DNA of 64,000 nucleotides from Paenibacillus lentus. Lineage in GTDB: Bacteria; Bacillota; Bacilli; Paenibacillales; Paenibacillaceae. The notes under the pieces were generated by a model, which searched no databases, was not told where the DNA came from, and saw only the letters and a list, made by a program, of their open reading frames with translations. The translations under genes and the position numbers were made by a program. Positions 54,707 to 63,680 of the stretch are shown here, one piece after another. Each line of letters starts with the position of its first letter. Positions within the stretch are counted from its first letter, which is position 1. The DNA is taken from assembly GCF_003931855.1 (NCBI RefSeq), contig NZ_CP034248.1, forward strand, positions 1,240,001 through 1,304,000, read 5' to 3'.

Positions 54707-55993
54707 CTATACCTGAAACAAATCATCGATCTTCACCGGCTGTCCGGTGCGGATCGAGCGGTTGGCGGCAATGCCCGTCATAATGGACAGGGCGCCGTCG
54801 ATATGGGAGGCAGCGCGATTGAAGCGATCCTCTTGCTTCTTCTCGAAGAGGTCGCGCAGCATAACAGGATCTCCGCCGCCGTGCCCGCCGGAGGCTTGTT
54901 CGACTTCAACTTTGTAAGGCTCCGCAAAATGAGGATAGACAACAATGTCTAGGCCCTCCAGCGCACCTTCGTTCTCTTTCTTGCCGCCCGAATTGACGTA
55001 GGATTGTTCGGTCACCCGCACCTCCATACGCCCTTTCGTGCCATTGAAAACGATGATGAAGCCTTCCCACGGCAAATATGCGTTCAGTGAATAATTCATG
55101 ACGGTCTTATTCTTGTATTTCACCATCACGCTCATCGTATCTTCAATGCTGATGTTATCCCCGAACACACTTTGGTCGCGCTGATACCCATCCTCATGCT
55201 CAGCATCCAGATACAAGCATTTCAAATGCTCGTTTCGATCCAGGTGCAGGGCAAAAGGATCGTTCTCGGCAGCCTTACTACCATAGGCACGCTGATAGAA
55301 CTCGGTCACTCCGCGCTTCTCGGCATTTTCTTTGCCGTAGAAGCGCAGGTCGCCCATCGCGAATACGGTATCTGGCTTGGAATCGAGCCAGAAATTCATG
55401 AGGTCAAAGTGATGCGTAGATTTGTGCACGAGCAGCCCGCCGCTATTACGTTTATCGCGGTGCCACCTGCGGAAGTAATCGGCTCCGTGCTGCGTGTTCA
55501 GCAGCCATTCGAAATTCACGGACAGAATTTCACCCAGCGTTCCATCCATAATGACTTCGCGGATTTTCGTATTATGTGGAGCGTAGCGATAGTTGAACGT
55601 GACGCGCAAATCACGGCCCGTCCGTTCGATAGCGTCGAAGATTTCCTGGCATTTTTCCTCGTCCACGGTCATTGGCTTTTCGGAAATGACGTCACAGCCT
55701 AGCTCCATCGCGCGAACGATATATTTATGGTGCGTGCGATCAATCGTACAAACAAGCACATAGTCCGGCTTTGTTTCCTCGATCATCCGGTCAAAGTCTT
55801 CCGCTTTGTATGTCGGTACTTCATGATAGTTGTATTTGTCCTTCAACAGCTTATTCGTGTAGTTCATTCTCGTCTGGTTGACGTCGCAAATGGCTACCAG
55901 CTCCGAGGTTTCCTTATACGTAGTAATTAGCTCACTATAGAAAAATTCAGCCCGGCCTCCGACACCTACGATGACATACTTTTTCTTGGACAA
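54707..55993 (-). CDS. Gfo/Idh/MocA-family oxidoreductase
   Basis: About 428 residues. The Rossmann motif VGVGGRAEFF is near residue 8, and the EKP motif (SEKPMTVDEEKC) near 100 carries the conserved Lys. Longer than the paralogue at 51457, it resembles family members with GGHGGGDPVMLRDLF near 375 seen in Paenibacillus carbohydrate-related loci. I choose TTG 55993, 8 nt after GGAG; GTG 56002 is too close to it. It is divergent from an AraC regulator, its probable activator. Confidence 0.85.
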   Translation of the reverse strand: MSKKKYVIVGVGGRAEFFYSELITTYKETSELVAICDVNQTRMNYTNKLLKDKYNYHEVPTYKAEDFDRMIEETKPDYVLVCTIDRTHHKYIVRAMELGCDVISEKPMTVDEEKCQEIFDAIERTGRDLRVTFNYRYAPHNTKIREVIMDGTLGEILSVNFEWLLNTQHGADYFRRWHRDKRNSGGLLVHKSTHHFDLMNFWLDSKPDTVFAMGDLRFYGKENAEKRGVTEFYQRAYGSKAAENDPFALHLDRNEHLKCLYLDAEHEDGYQRDQSVFGDNISIEDTMSVMVKYKNKTVMNYSLNAYLPWEGFIIVFNGTKGRMEVRVTEQSYVNSGGKKENEGALEGLDIVVYPHFAEPYKVEVEQASGGHGGGDPVMLRDLFEKKQEDRFNRAASHIDGALSIMTGIAANRSIRTGQPVKIDDLFQV

Positions 55994-56123
55994 GGTGATC
56001 ACTCCATTTACATTGGTTTGAATCTATCTTATAGTATATGAAATGTAAAAATCTAAGCGTTTCTTAGTCATTTTGTTATAAACTATGCATATATTATCCT
56101 AATTTAGCAGCGAGGGATGTTGA

Positions 56124-56948
56124 ATGGATACTCTGCCTTTTTTTGATGTCGAACAGATCAAGCGAACCGGGACATTCAATATGGACTCTGATCATTTTCA
56201 TGAAAGCTACGAAATCTACTATTTGCTGTCCGGGGAACGATATTACTATGTGAATGACCGGATTTATGCGCTCCAGGTCGGCGATCTGTTGTTCATTAAC
56301 AAGAATCAGTTGCACCGGACAACGAGCAAAGGCCGCTCTACGCATGAACGGATCTTGATCAATTTTGACGATGCATTCATAGAGCCGCTGCTTGAGCTGG
56401 GGGCTGGAGAGCTGCCGCTGTTTCAGGGAGAGAGCTTCCTGCTGCGGCCGGATGTGCAAGAGCAAGGGCGGATTGTAGATATTCTCCATGCTATGCTGGA
56501 CGAGCAAAAGGAAGCTGCCATGGGATATATGCCATATTTGCAGGCGCTGATCCTTCAGCTGCTCATTTTGATCGGCCGCATACGGGAGGCTGCCCCGGAG
56601 CCTGTTCTGCCCGAGTCTAGCGAGAAACAGAGAAGGGTCTACCGTATTCTCGAATATTTGAATGCTCATTACGCGGAGCGGTTGACTCTGCAAAGTATTG
56701 CGGAGCATTTCTACATCAGCGAGACATACTTATGCCGCATTTTCAAGCAGACCACAGGCTTTACCGTGATCGAGTACTTGAACTATGTACGTATTCGGGA
56801 AGCTCAGACGCTATTGAAGGAGACGGAACACAGGATCACGGCTATTGCCGATAAGACGGGCTTTGATAGCATTGCTCATTTCGGGAGAGTGTTCAAGCAG
56901 ATAGTCAAGCGTTCCCCGCTGCAGTACCGCAAACAGAATAAAGTGTAA
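56124..56948 (+). CDS. AraC-family regulator with cupin sensor domain
   Basis: 274 residues. An N-terminal AraC-type cupin (about 10-140, HESYEIYYLLSGERYYYVNDRIY) precedes a C-terminal AraC double HTH (about 170-270; SIAEHFYISETYLCRIFKQTTGF and IADKTGFDSIAHFGRVFKQ). It is divergent from the oxidoreductase gene and probably regulates it in response to a sugar. ATG 56124 has AGCGAGGGA upstream. Confidence 0.9.
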   Translation: MDTLPFFDVEQIKRTGTFNMDSDHFHESYEIYYLLSGERYYYVNDRIYALQVGDLLFINKNQLHRTTSKGRSTHERILINFDDAFIEPLLELGAGELPLFQGESFLLRPDVQEQGRIVDILHAMLDEQKEAAMGYMPYLQALILQLLILIGRIREAAPEPVLPESSEKQRRVYRILEYLNAHYAERLTLQSIAEHFYISETYLCRIFKQTTGFTVIEYLNYVRIREAQTLLKETEHRITAIADKTGFDSIAHFGRVFKQIVKRSPLQYRKQNKV

Positions 56949-57045
56949 ATCCAGGGGACACACGACCTCTACCCAATTTAAGTTAGACGGGTGCAAGCAA
57001 AGTTAAACAAATTGACGCCCCAGTTAAATTCAAAGAGCAGCATGA

Positions 57046-57662
57046 TTATTCATGCCGCTCTTTCTGTACGGGGAGAACTATCTCAATCAGGGTGCCCAAA
57101 CCCGGCTTGCTGCGAATCCGGAAGCTGTACATGTGGTTGTACATTAGCCGTAGTCGTTTGTTCGTGTTGAACATGCCGACATGTTTCGTCCGCTCTTCAT
57201 CCGATTCGAGCCGGCGCTGGATTTTCGCCAGCGCTTCGGGGTTGATGCCGATGCCGTTGTCGATGACGGCGACGCGCAGTTGCTCCTCATTGCGCATAAA
57301 TTTCACCTTGACCAGTCCCGGTCCTTCCTTTTCCTTAATGCCGTGGTAGATGCTATTCTCCAGCAGCGGTTGCAGGAGCAGCTTCATCGTGTACCGTTCC
57401 GTAATTTCCTCCTCATATTCGAAAATTACATCAAATTTATCCTTATATCGTTTCTTCTGAATATTGACATAACTGATTGAATTGGCGATTTCCTCCCCCC
57501 CAGGTGACCGATTTCGTCGGGTTGCTGAAGGAGTATGAGAGAATATCGGCTAAATCCTCGATCATCTCACTTGCTTTATTGGGTCGCCCTGTTAAAGCCA
57601 TCGACTCCCAATACACGGAATGCAGGGTGTTATAGAGGAAATGCGGGTTGATTTGCGATTGC
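57046..57662 (-). pseudogene. truncated, frameshifted YesM-type sensor kinase remnant
   Basis: The minus strand encodes the end of a His_kinase/HATPase module: QSQINPHFLYNTLHSVYWES from about 57662, then continuing to about 57500 and, after a shift, to the stop at 57046 (LLLQPLLENSIYHGIKEKEG..., DNGIGINPE). A run of seven G (57495-57501, minus strand) changes the frame; six G would keep it open. Upstream of 57662 the similarity stops at a TAG, so the N-terminal sensor part is lost. Only the downstream 113 codons from ATG 57387 remain as an open frame. Confidence 0.75.
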
Positions 57663-57812
57663 CCCAGCTATCATGAATGCGGTAGAACTTGGCCTGAGCA
57701 ACGCGGGAATCGTGGATGACAGTATTGCGAACAACTCCGAGGTTCAGAAGGTTGGAGGACATTATTCAAAAGGTCCAAGAACCCCAATCTGTGAATCCAG
57801 CCAGACAAATCT

Positions 57813-57838
57813 AAACCTCGCCAAAGGCGAGGTTTTTG
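57813..57838. terminator. hairpin terminator
   Basis: AAACCTCGCC (57813-57822), AAA loop, GGCGAGGTTT (57826-57835) with TTTTT on the plus strand. It separates the kinase remnant region from the convergent end of the hydrolase gene. No complete gene was seen in 57663-57812. Confidence 0.7.
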
Positions 57839-57850
57839 GATTTGCCAGGA

Positions 57851-58627
57851 CTATGGGCTGCAGTGACCGAGGAATTGCCGAATTAGCCTGTTTAATGTTC
57901 TTGCTGCTTTTGTAGGGATTTGATGGCCCATTTGTTGAATGAAGACAAGCTCGTTGTTCGGTAATTGCTGATGAAGCAGCTTAGCGTAGCGGTAGAACGC
58001 TTTGTCCTTCTCTCCGTAAATCAGCAGAACAGGATGGGAGATTAACCTCAGTTGGGGGGTACAGTTATAACCCAGGCTATATTGATAATACTGTTTGGCA
58101 TTTTTGGAATCTCCTTTTTTGGCATCGTTATATAATACCCGAATCAGGGGCAGCTTTGCTCTCGCTTGCCTCCAGGCAATAGTTAGGGCGAGGGCTCCGA
58201 CCGCACCCGCACGGGAGAGAATGGAAGCGAGAAATATCTTGCTCCTTAGCTTGGTATCGCTGACTTCCGACATTCCCCCGATCACAATACCGCCTAATGC
58301 ACGCTCAGGATAGGTTAACAGGAATTCAAGCACGATGGAGCCGCCTGTCGAATAACCGCATAAACAAGCCTTGTCGATTTGTAGCTTATCTAGTAAGAGC
58401 TTGATGTCTTCGACGATTAATGGGTAAGTCACGCTTTCATTGGAGGGCTCGCTCTGGCCGTGGCCTCTGATATCGAAGGCGATGGTTCGAAAATGGCTCG
58501 ACAACTGCTTGATTTGGTATTTAAAATTTTTGCTTGTTAGCACTGGCGGATGGATGAACACGATGGCTGTTCCATTTCCCCGATCCATGTAGTGCATCTT
58601 GTAGCCATTTATAACGGATTCAGGCAT
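57851..58627 (-). CDS. alpha/beta hydrolase
   Basis: About 258 residues with the nucleophile elbow GYSTGG near residue 92, oxyanion region FIHPPV near 26, a catalytic Asp in YGEKDKAFYRY near 210 and His in MGHQIPTKA near 236. No signal peptide. Substrate unknown; it could be an esterase or C-C hydrolase-like protein. ATG 58627 is 8 nt after AAAGGTG and preferred over ATG 58633. Confidence 0.85.
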   Translation of the reverse strand: MPESVINGYKMHYMDRGNGTAIVFIHPPVLTSKNFKYQIKQLSSHFRTIAFDIRGHGQSEPSNESVTYPLIVEDIKLLLDKLQIDKACLCGYSTGGSIVLEFLLTYPERALGGIVIGGMSEVSDTKLRSKIFLASILSRAGAVGALALTIAWRQARAKLPLIRVLYNDAKKGDSKNAKQYYQYSLGYNCTPQLRLISHPVLLIYGEKDKAFYRYAKLLHQQLPNNELVFIQQMGHQIPTKAARTLNRLIRQFLGHCSP

Positions 58628-59111
58628 GGGCATTCACCTTTCTCGAAGGCTGGTCACAACTCAAACCACTGCCGATTTATAGGTAATCTAAATTAATGTT
58701 TCTCTACATATTATTAGTTATTCATGAATATCGGCGAGGCTTGATGAATTAAGAACTGCACTCGGATGAATCTAGAACCTCAGTCGGCGTCAGTCGTTTT
58801 TATGAAATTGTAATTTTATATTTAATGAATGAAGCTAGGTATCACTCCATGACTCCGCACGTGATTAGCTGTGTTGGTTGTATTTATACACCAAACTATG
58901 ATTTCGGAGCTTTGACACATGGGGGCATAGCTGTATTAGTTGTATTTAAATTAAGTTGTCTATAGCGATATGTACAATGAACTGGATTCCCTGTAGGTAA
59001 AAGAGGGGATTAAGGGAGTTATGCGTGAAAAGCGGGTTCTAGTTACATGAAATCCATCTAATTGGGGGAAATCGGCAACGAACTATAAATAGCTACACGG
59101 AACCCATCTAT

Positions 59112-59189
59112 ATCCAACCACATCTTTCCACACCTATCTACATCCAACTACATCCAACCACATCTTTCCACACCTATCTACATCCAACT
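59112..59189 (+). repeat. 40-bp CATCCAAC-type tandem repeat
   Basis: 38 bp starting at 59112 recur identically at 59152, a 40-bp period. Further degenerate CATCCAAY and CATCTAT units extend to about 59255. Confidence 0.8.
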
Positions 59190-59430
59190 GCATCCAACTA
59201 CATCTATCTACATCTATTCATACCTATCCACATCCAATCCATATCCAATCCTTCCTTGCTTAACCCAACCCAATCGAAATCTGTTCAAAAAGGATCGCGA
59301 AAAGCACCTATATAATGGCAATGAAGAGATGATGAAGATTTCGCTTCATTTTCACATGGTTTCTTCATAGATCCCTCATTTGGACTTCATGCAAGCGGGT
59401 ATCAGAACATGGTAATATCTATTACAGAAC

Positions 59431-59445
59431 TTAGATTAAGTCTAA
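59431..59445. promoter_or_regulatory. PerR-like box upstream of catalase
   Basis: TTAGATTAAGTCTAA, a 7-1-7 inverted repeat matching 11 of 15 positions of the PerR/Fur-family consensus TTATAATNATTATAA. It lies 33 bp upstream of the catalase ATG. Peroxide control by PerR is the usual mode for Firmicute katA genes. Confidence 0.55.
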
Positions 59446-59477
59446 ATATAACCGCATAGCGCGAAAGGATGATATAG

Positions 59478-60935
59478 ATGATGAATTGGATGACAACGAA
59501 CCAAGGTGCTCCGGTAGGAGACAATCAAAATTCAAGAACGGCTGGGCAGAACGGGCCTGCACTGCTGGAGGATTATCATTTACTAGAGAAGTTGGCCCAT
59601 TTCGACAGGGAGCGTATTCCAGAACGGGTCGTTCACGCTCGGGGGGCTGGAGCACATGGAGTATTCGTGACGGAGAGCAGCATGGCGCCGTATACGCGGG
59701 CTCATTTCCTGCAAGAGGCTGGCAAAGAAACGCCGGTGTTCGTTCGCTTCTCGACGGTCATCCATGGGACGGGATCTCCGGAGACTGCACGTGATCCAAG
59801 GGGATTTGCAGTGAAGTTCTATACTGAGGAAGGGAACTACGATCTCGTAGGCAACCATATTCCTGTATTTTTCATTCGCGATGCCATCAAATTTCCGGAC
59901 ATGGTTCACTCCTTGAAGCCGTCGCCGGCCACCAACGTTCAGGAGCCTGCCCGGTATTGGGATTTCATGACACTATCTACCGAGTCCACGCATATGATGA
60001 CCTGGCTCTTTTCTGATAACGGGACACCCGCCAACTACCGTCAAATGGATGGATTTGGCGTGCATGCTTTCAAATGGGTAAATGCCGCAGGCAAAGTTAC
60101 TTACGTTAAATACACATGGAAGTCGAAGCAAGGTGTCGTTACTCTGACGGCGGATGAGGCAAAAGAAGTGCAGGGAGGCGATTTCAACCATGCTACGCGC
60201 GATCTTTACGATCATATTCAGCAGGGCAAGTTCCCGGAGTGGGAGCTGCATGTGCAGCTGATGCCTGTGGAAGACCTGGATCGCTGGGGATTTGATCCGC
60301 TTGATCCCACTAAAGTATGGCCGGAAGACAGCTATCCGCTGGTGAAGGTCGGCACGATGACGCTGAACCGGAATCCCGACAACTTTTTCGCCGAGGTCGA
60401 GCAGTCTGCATTCTCGCCAAGTGCGCTTGTTCCAGGCATTGAGCCGTCTGAGGATAAGCTGCTGCAAGGCAGATTGTTCTCCTATCCGGATACCCAGCGC
60501 TACCGCTTAGGGGCAAACTATCTGCAAATTCCAGTCAACTGCCCGTATGCGCCGGTGCGCAATCACCAAAGAGACGGCCTTATGAACGTGAAGCAAGACT
60601 CTTCTCCGATCAATTATGAGCCGAACAGCTTCGATGACAGTCCGAAGGAGGTTCCTGCCTATCGCGACAGCGTGATGCCATTATCTGGGCAGGCGGGCCG
60701 TGAGCGTATCGCCAAGACGGATGATTTCACACAGGCCGGGGAATTGTACCGCAGCTTTACGGCGGAAGAGAAGAACAATCTGATTCAAAACCTGGTGAAC
60801 GATTTGAGTCAGACACCGGAACAAACCCAGCTTCGAGCGGTGTGCAACTTCTTCCGTGCAGACGCAGAATACGGCATGCGGGTAGCACAGGGACTCGGCG
60901 TAGATATTAGTGGTTTTATGCCGAAAAATTCATAA
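59478..60935 (+). CDS. katA: heme catalase
   Basis: 485 residues, a clade-3 small-subunit monofunctional catalase that splits hydrogen peroxide in the cytosol. The active-site His is in RVVHARGAGAHG (His53), the distal Asn in VGNHIPVFF (Asn126) and the heme-ligand Tyr in FSYPDTQRYRLG (Tyr336). NADPH-type residues are not assessed. AAAGGA at 59464-59469 precedes ATG 59478. A PerR-like box upstream and a terminator downstream frame it as a single-gene unit. Confidence 0.95.
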   Translation: MMNWMTTNQGAPVGDNQNSRTAGQNGPALLEDYHLLEKLAHFDRERIPERVVHARGAGAHGVFVTESSMAPYTRAHFLQEAGKETPVFVRFSTVIHGTGSPETARDPRGFAVKFYTEEGNYDLVGNHIPVFFIRDAIKFPDMVHSLKPSPATNVQEPARYWDFMTLSTESTHMMTWLFSDNGTPANYRQMDGFGVHAFKWVNAAGKVTYVKYTWKSKQGVVTLTADEAKEVQGGDFNHATRDLYDHIQQGKFPEWELHVQLMPVEDLDRWGFDPLDPTKVWPEDSYPLVKVGTMTLNRNPDNFFAEVEQSAFSPSALVPGIEPSEDKLLQGRLFSYPDTQRYRLGANYLQIPVNCPYAPVRNHQRDGLMNVKQDSSPINYEPNSFDDSPKEVPAYRDSVMPLSGQAGRERIAKTDDFTQAGELYRSFTAEEKNNLIQNLVNDLSQTPEQTQLRAVCNFFRADAEYGMRVAQGLGVDISGFMPKNS

Positions 60936-60947
60936 TTTAAACTATAG

Positions 60948-60990
60948 AGATTGACTCCAAGCTTAGAATAGCCGGGGGTCAGTCTTTTTT
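60948..60990 (+). terminator. rho-independent terminator of catalase gene
   Basis: AGATTGACTCC (60948-60958) pairs with GGGGTCAGTCT (60974-60984, G-U pairs included), followed by TTTTTT. Confidence 0.75.
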
Positions 60991-61214
60991 AGTTTGGTGC
61001 CGGTATACCGATCCGGTATGAACATTACGCTAACGATGCGAAGTTATATTGAGAAAATCTTACTTATACCGGATAATATCTATGAAAGTGTGAAATTTTG
61101 CTCAAGTATGACGCGGTATACAATGATACGATACACAAAAGAAGTGGTCATTGGTTTGAAATCACCTGGACAGTCAGCATATTAGCATATTAGTTTCGAG
61201 GAAAAGAGGCGAAG

Positions 61215-62006
61215 ATGTTGAATGAACGAAAGGAACCTCTAATTTCGATCCGGGATTTGCGGATGAAATTCGAGGACAAGTATGTCCTGAACGGAATTGA
61301 TCTGGAGGTCTATCCTGGACAAATTATTGGATATATCGGGCCGAACGGGGCAGGTAAGAGCACGACGGTGAAGATTATGCTCGGTTTGGTGGACGGCTAT
61401 GATGGGGAAGTAAGCGTCCTGGGCCAAAGCCCAAAGGACGGGGACGTGGAATATAAACGCAGAATCGGTTATGTTCCTGAAATTGCTGAAATATACGACA
61501 CGCTGACGGCGAGGGAATATGTAACGTTCATCGGGGAGCTATACGGGATGACTGCTCAGGATGCAGAGAACAAGGCCTTACGATTGCTGGAGCAATTCGG
61601 TCTTGGACATGCCGTGGATACGCGGATAGCAACGTATTCCAAAGGAATGAAGCAGAAGGTGTTAATCACGTCCAGCCTGCTGCATAATCCCGATATTTTG
61701 TTCCTGGACGAGCCTCTTAGCGGCTTGGACGCGAATAGCGTGATGGTTGTTAAAGAGCTGCTGTCGATCCTGGTGGCTAACGGCAAAACGATATTCTACT
61801 CCTCTCACATTATGGAGGTCGTCGAGAAGATCAGCAGCCGGATTATCCTGCTCGATGGCGGGCGGATTGTTGCCGACGGCACCTTCGAGGAGCTGAAGGA
61901 TCGTAGTCAGGAGGGCTCGCTGGAGCAAATTTTCAACCAGCTTACAGGTTTTAATGAGCATAGAGCAATCGCTGAGCAGTTTGTAAGTATCGTCCAAGAG
62001 GTGTAA
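61215..62006 (+). CDS. ABC transporter ATP-binding protein
   Basis: 263 residues. Walker A GPNGAGKST near 45, signature YSKGMKQKVLI near 145, Walker B ILFLDEPLSGLD near 167 and switch His in YSSHIMEV near 202 are intact. It resembles the ATPases of ABC-2 type exporters (YhaQ/CcmA group). It is separated by only 3 bp from the large membrane protein gene downstream. AAGAGGCGAAG precedes ATG 61215. Confidence 0.9.
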   Translation: MLNERKEPLISIRDLRMKFEDKYVLNGIDLEVYPGQIIGYIGPNGAGKSTTVKIMLGLVDGYDGEVSVLGQSPKDGDVEYKRRIGYVPEIAEIYDTLTAREYVTFIGELYGMTAQDAENKALRLLEQFGLGHAVDTRIATYSKGMKQKVLITSSLLHNPDILFLDEPLSGLDANSVMVVKELLSILVANGKTIFYSSHIMEVVEKISSRIILLDGGRIVADGTFEELKDRSQEGSLEQIFNQLTGFNEHRAIAEQFVSIVQEV

Positions 62007-62009
62007 CGG

Positions 62010-63665
62010 ATGAAAAACTACAAATCATTGCTCGTATTGGATCGTTTTCGAGGCCTGTTTGAGAAAGCTGGTGTAGATTATGCCGTCATGCGGCGTATTT
62101 TGCAGGTGAAGCTGATGATGGATGCCCGGAGAGTACCTACCTTAATGAATAAAAATAAAGGCAGGAAATCCGCCGGTCGGCAGGAGACGAAGGACAGCAA
62201 CAACTTCCTAGGTTCTTTGTGGATGTATAGCTTATTTGGCGCATTTAGTTCACCTTTTATCTTGCTGGGTGACAATTATATTTTTCAGATGAGCTTGCTC
62301 TTTGGCATCTTTATATTTATGACGCTGACCGCGCTTATCTCCGATTTCTCCTCTGTGCTGCTTGATATGCGGGATCGGAACATTCTGGGCACGAAGCCGA
62401 TAGAGCGGAAAACGATTTCGATGGCGAAGACCGTTCACGTCTTCATCTACATGGTATTTCTGACGGGAGCCATCGGCATAATTCCGTTTGTAGTCGGTTT
62501 GCTGAAGCATGGCGTATTGTTTTCTTTGTTATTTTTGCTCACATTGATTTTAATGGATTTACTGGTCGTGGTGCTTACGGCGTTGTTGTACTTGGCCGTA
62601 CTGCGGTTCTTTGATGGCGAGAAGCTGAAGGACATGATCAATTATGTACAGATCGGCTTTACGATTGTGATTACGATCGGCTATCAGCTGCTGATCCGAC
62701 TGTTTGACGTCGTAAACCTCGATGTGATGTTCCAGCCGAAATGGTGGCAAGTCTTCGTTGTCCCGGTCTGGTTTGGGGCACCGTTCGAGGTGCTGCTGAA
62801 AGGCAGCCGCGACCCGTTATTTATCGGCTTTACGCTACTGGCTCTGTTAGTCCCCATTCTCGCGATACTCCTCTATATTAAATTGATGCCATCGCTGGAG
62901 GGAAATCTCCAGAAGCTGGCTGATCCTGGGGAGCGGAGCGACAAGAAGGGCAGAGACTGGAAGCGATTCATCTCAGGGCTGCTGCCCGTTGGTCCGCAGG
63001 AGAAGGCCTTTTTCCGCTTTGCCTGGACGATGATCGGCAATGAGCGTGAGTTTAAGCTGAAGGTATACCCATCTCTCGGATTCTCGCTCATCTTTCCGTT
63101 TATATTTATTTTTACGCAGTTACAACAAAGCGGCGTTCAAGGGTTGTCTGGAACGAAGCTGCATTTGTTTATTTATTTCTGTGCTTTATTCGTTCCAACA
63201 ATTATTATGATGCTGCGCTATTCGGGAAAGCATAAGGCGGCCTGGATTTATCATACGGCTCCGATTGCTGAAGGGGCGGCCATCCATCGGGGAACGATTG
63301 TGGCGGGGCTGACCCGTCTCGTGCTCCCGCTTTATATGCTAGAGAGCCTTATTTTTACGTTACTATTTGGTGTGGATATTATTCTGGATCTGGTGGTGTT
63401 CGGCTTCGCTATCCTGCTGTATTCTGTCATTTCATTCGCTTATTTCTCCAAAGCGCTGCCTTTCTCTCAGCCCTTTGAGGCGGCCCAGCAAAGCGAGGGG
63501 ATGCGGATGATCCCGCTCATGCTGTTGCTAGGCGTGTTAGGCGGGGTGCATTGGGCAGCTACCTTCGTTACCTATGGCGTATATATTTATTTGGCTATTT
63601 TGCTTATAAGTAACGGGATAACCTGGAAATATGTGTTTTCTACATCCGCAGTTAAATCGAAATAG
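62010..63665 (+). CDS. ABC transporter membrane protein
   Basis: 551 residues with about twelve predicted membrane helices after a soluble N-terminus of about 70 residues. No family name is certain. Its adjacency to the ATPase gene (3-bp gap) marks it as the transporter's permease half, probably of an exporter. Charged loops (about 60-75, 295-330) are cytosolic by the positive-inside rule. Confidence 0.75.
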   Translation: MKNYKSLLVLDRFRGLFEKAGVDYAVMRRILQVKLMMDARRVPTLMNKNKGRKSAGRQETKDSNNFLGSLWMYSLFGAFSSPFILLGDNYIFQMSLLFGIFIFMTLTALISDFSSVLLDMRDRNILGTKPIERKTISMAKTVHVFIYMVFLTGAIGIIPFVVGLLKHGVLFSLLFLLTLILMDLLVVVLTALLYLAVLRFFDGEKLKDMINYVQIGFTIVITIGYQLLIRLFDVVNLDVMFQPKWWQVFVVPVWFGAPFEVLLKGSRDPLFIGFTLLALLVPILAILLYIKLMPSLEGNLQKLADPGERSDKKGRDWKRFISGLLPVGPQEKAFFRFAWTMIGNEREFKLKVYPSLGFSLIFPFIFIFTQLQQSGVQGLSGTKLHLFIYFCALFVPTIIMMLRYSGKHKAAWIYHTAPIAEGAAIHRGTIVAGLTRLVLPLYMLESLIFTLLFGVDIILDLVVFGFAILLYSVISFAYFSKALPFSQPFEAAQQSEGMRMIPLMLLLGVLGGVHWAATFVTYGVYIYLAILLISNGITWKYVFSTSAVKSK

Positions 63666-63680
63666 GAGGCTTGTACGCGA

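Larger units (their letters stand above)
58634..59477. other. gene-free region before catalase
   Basis: 844 bp without a convincing gene. It holds pyrimidine-rich repeats at 59100-59255 and, close to the catalase start, the PerR-like box at 59431. Two GTTGTATTTA segments (58878 and 58939) recur. Confidence 0.6.

Noticed and set aside
57673..57915. 80-residue plus-strand frame MNAVELGLSN...
   Set aside because: Runs across a terminator hairpin and into the antisense of the hydrolase gene; no ribosome site.
59100..59255. CRISPR-like or coding repeat
   Set aside because: Low-complexity pyrimidine-rich tandem units without spacers or a supported reading frame.
60994..61185. 63-residue frame between catalase and ABC genes
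   Set aside because: No ribosome site or family features; likely chance frame in the promoter region of the ABC operon.
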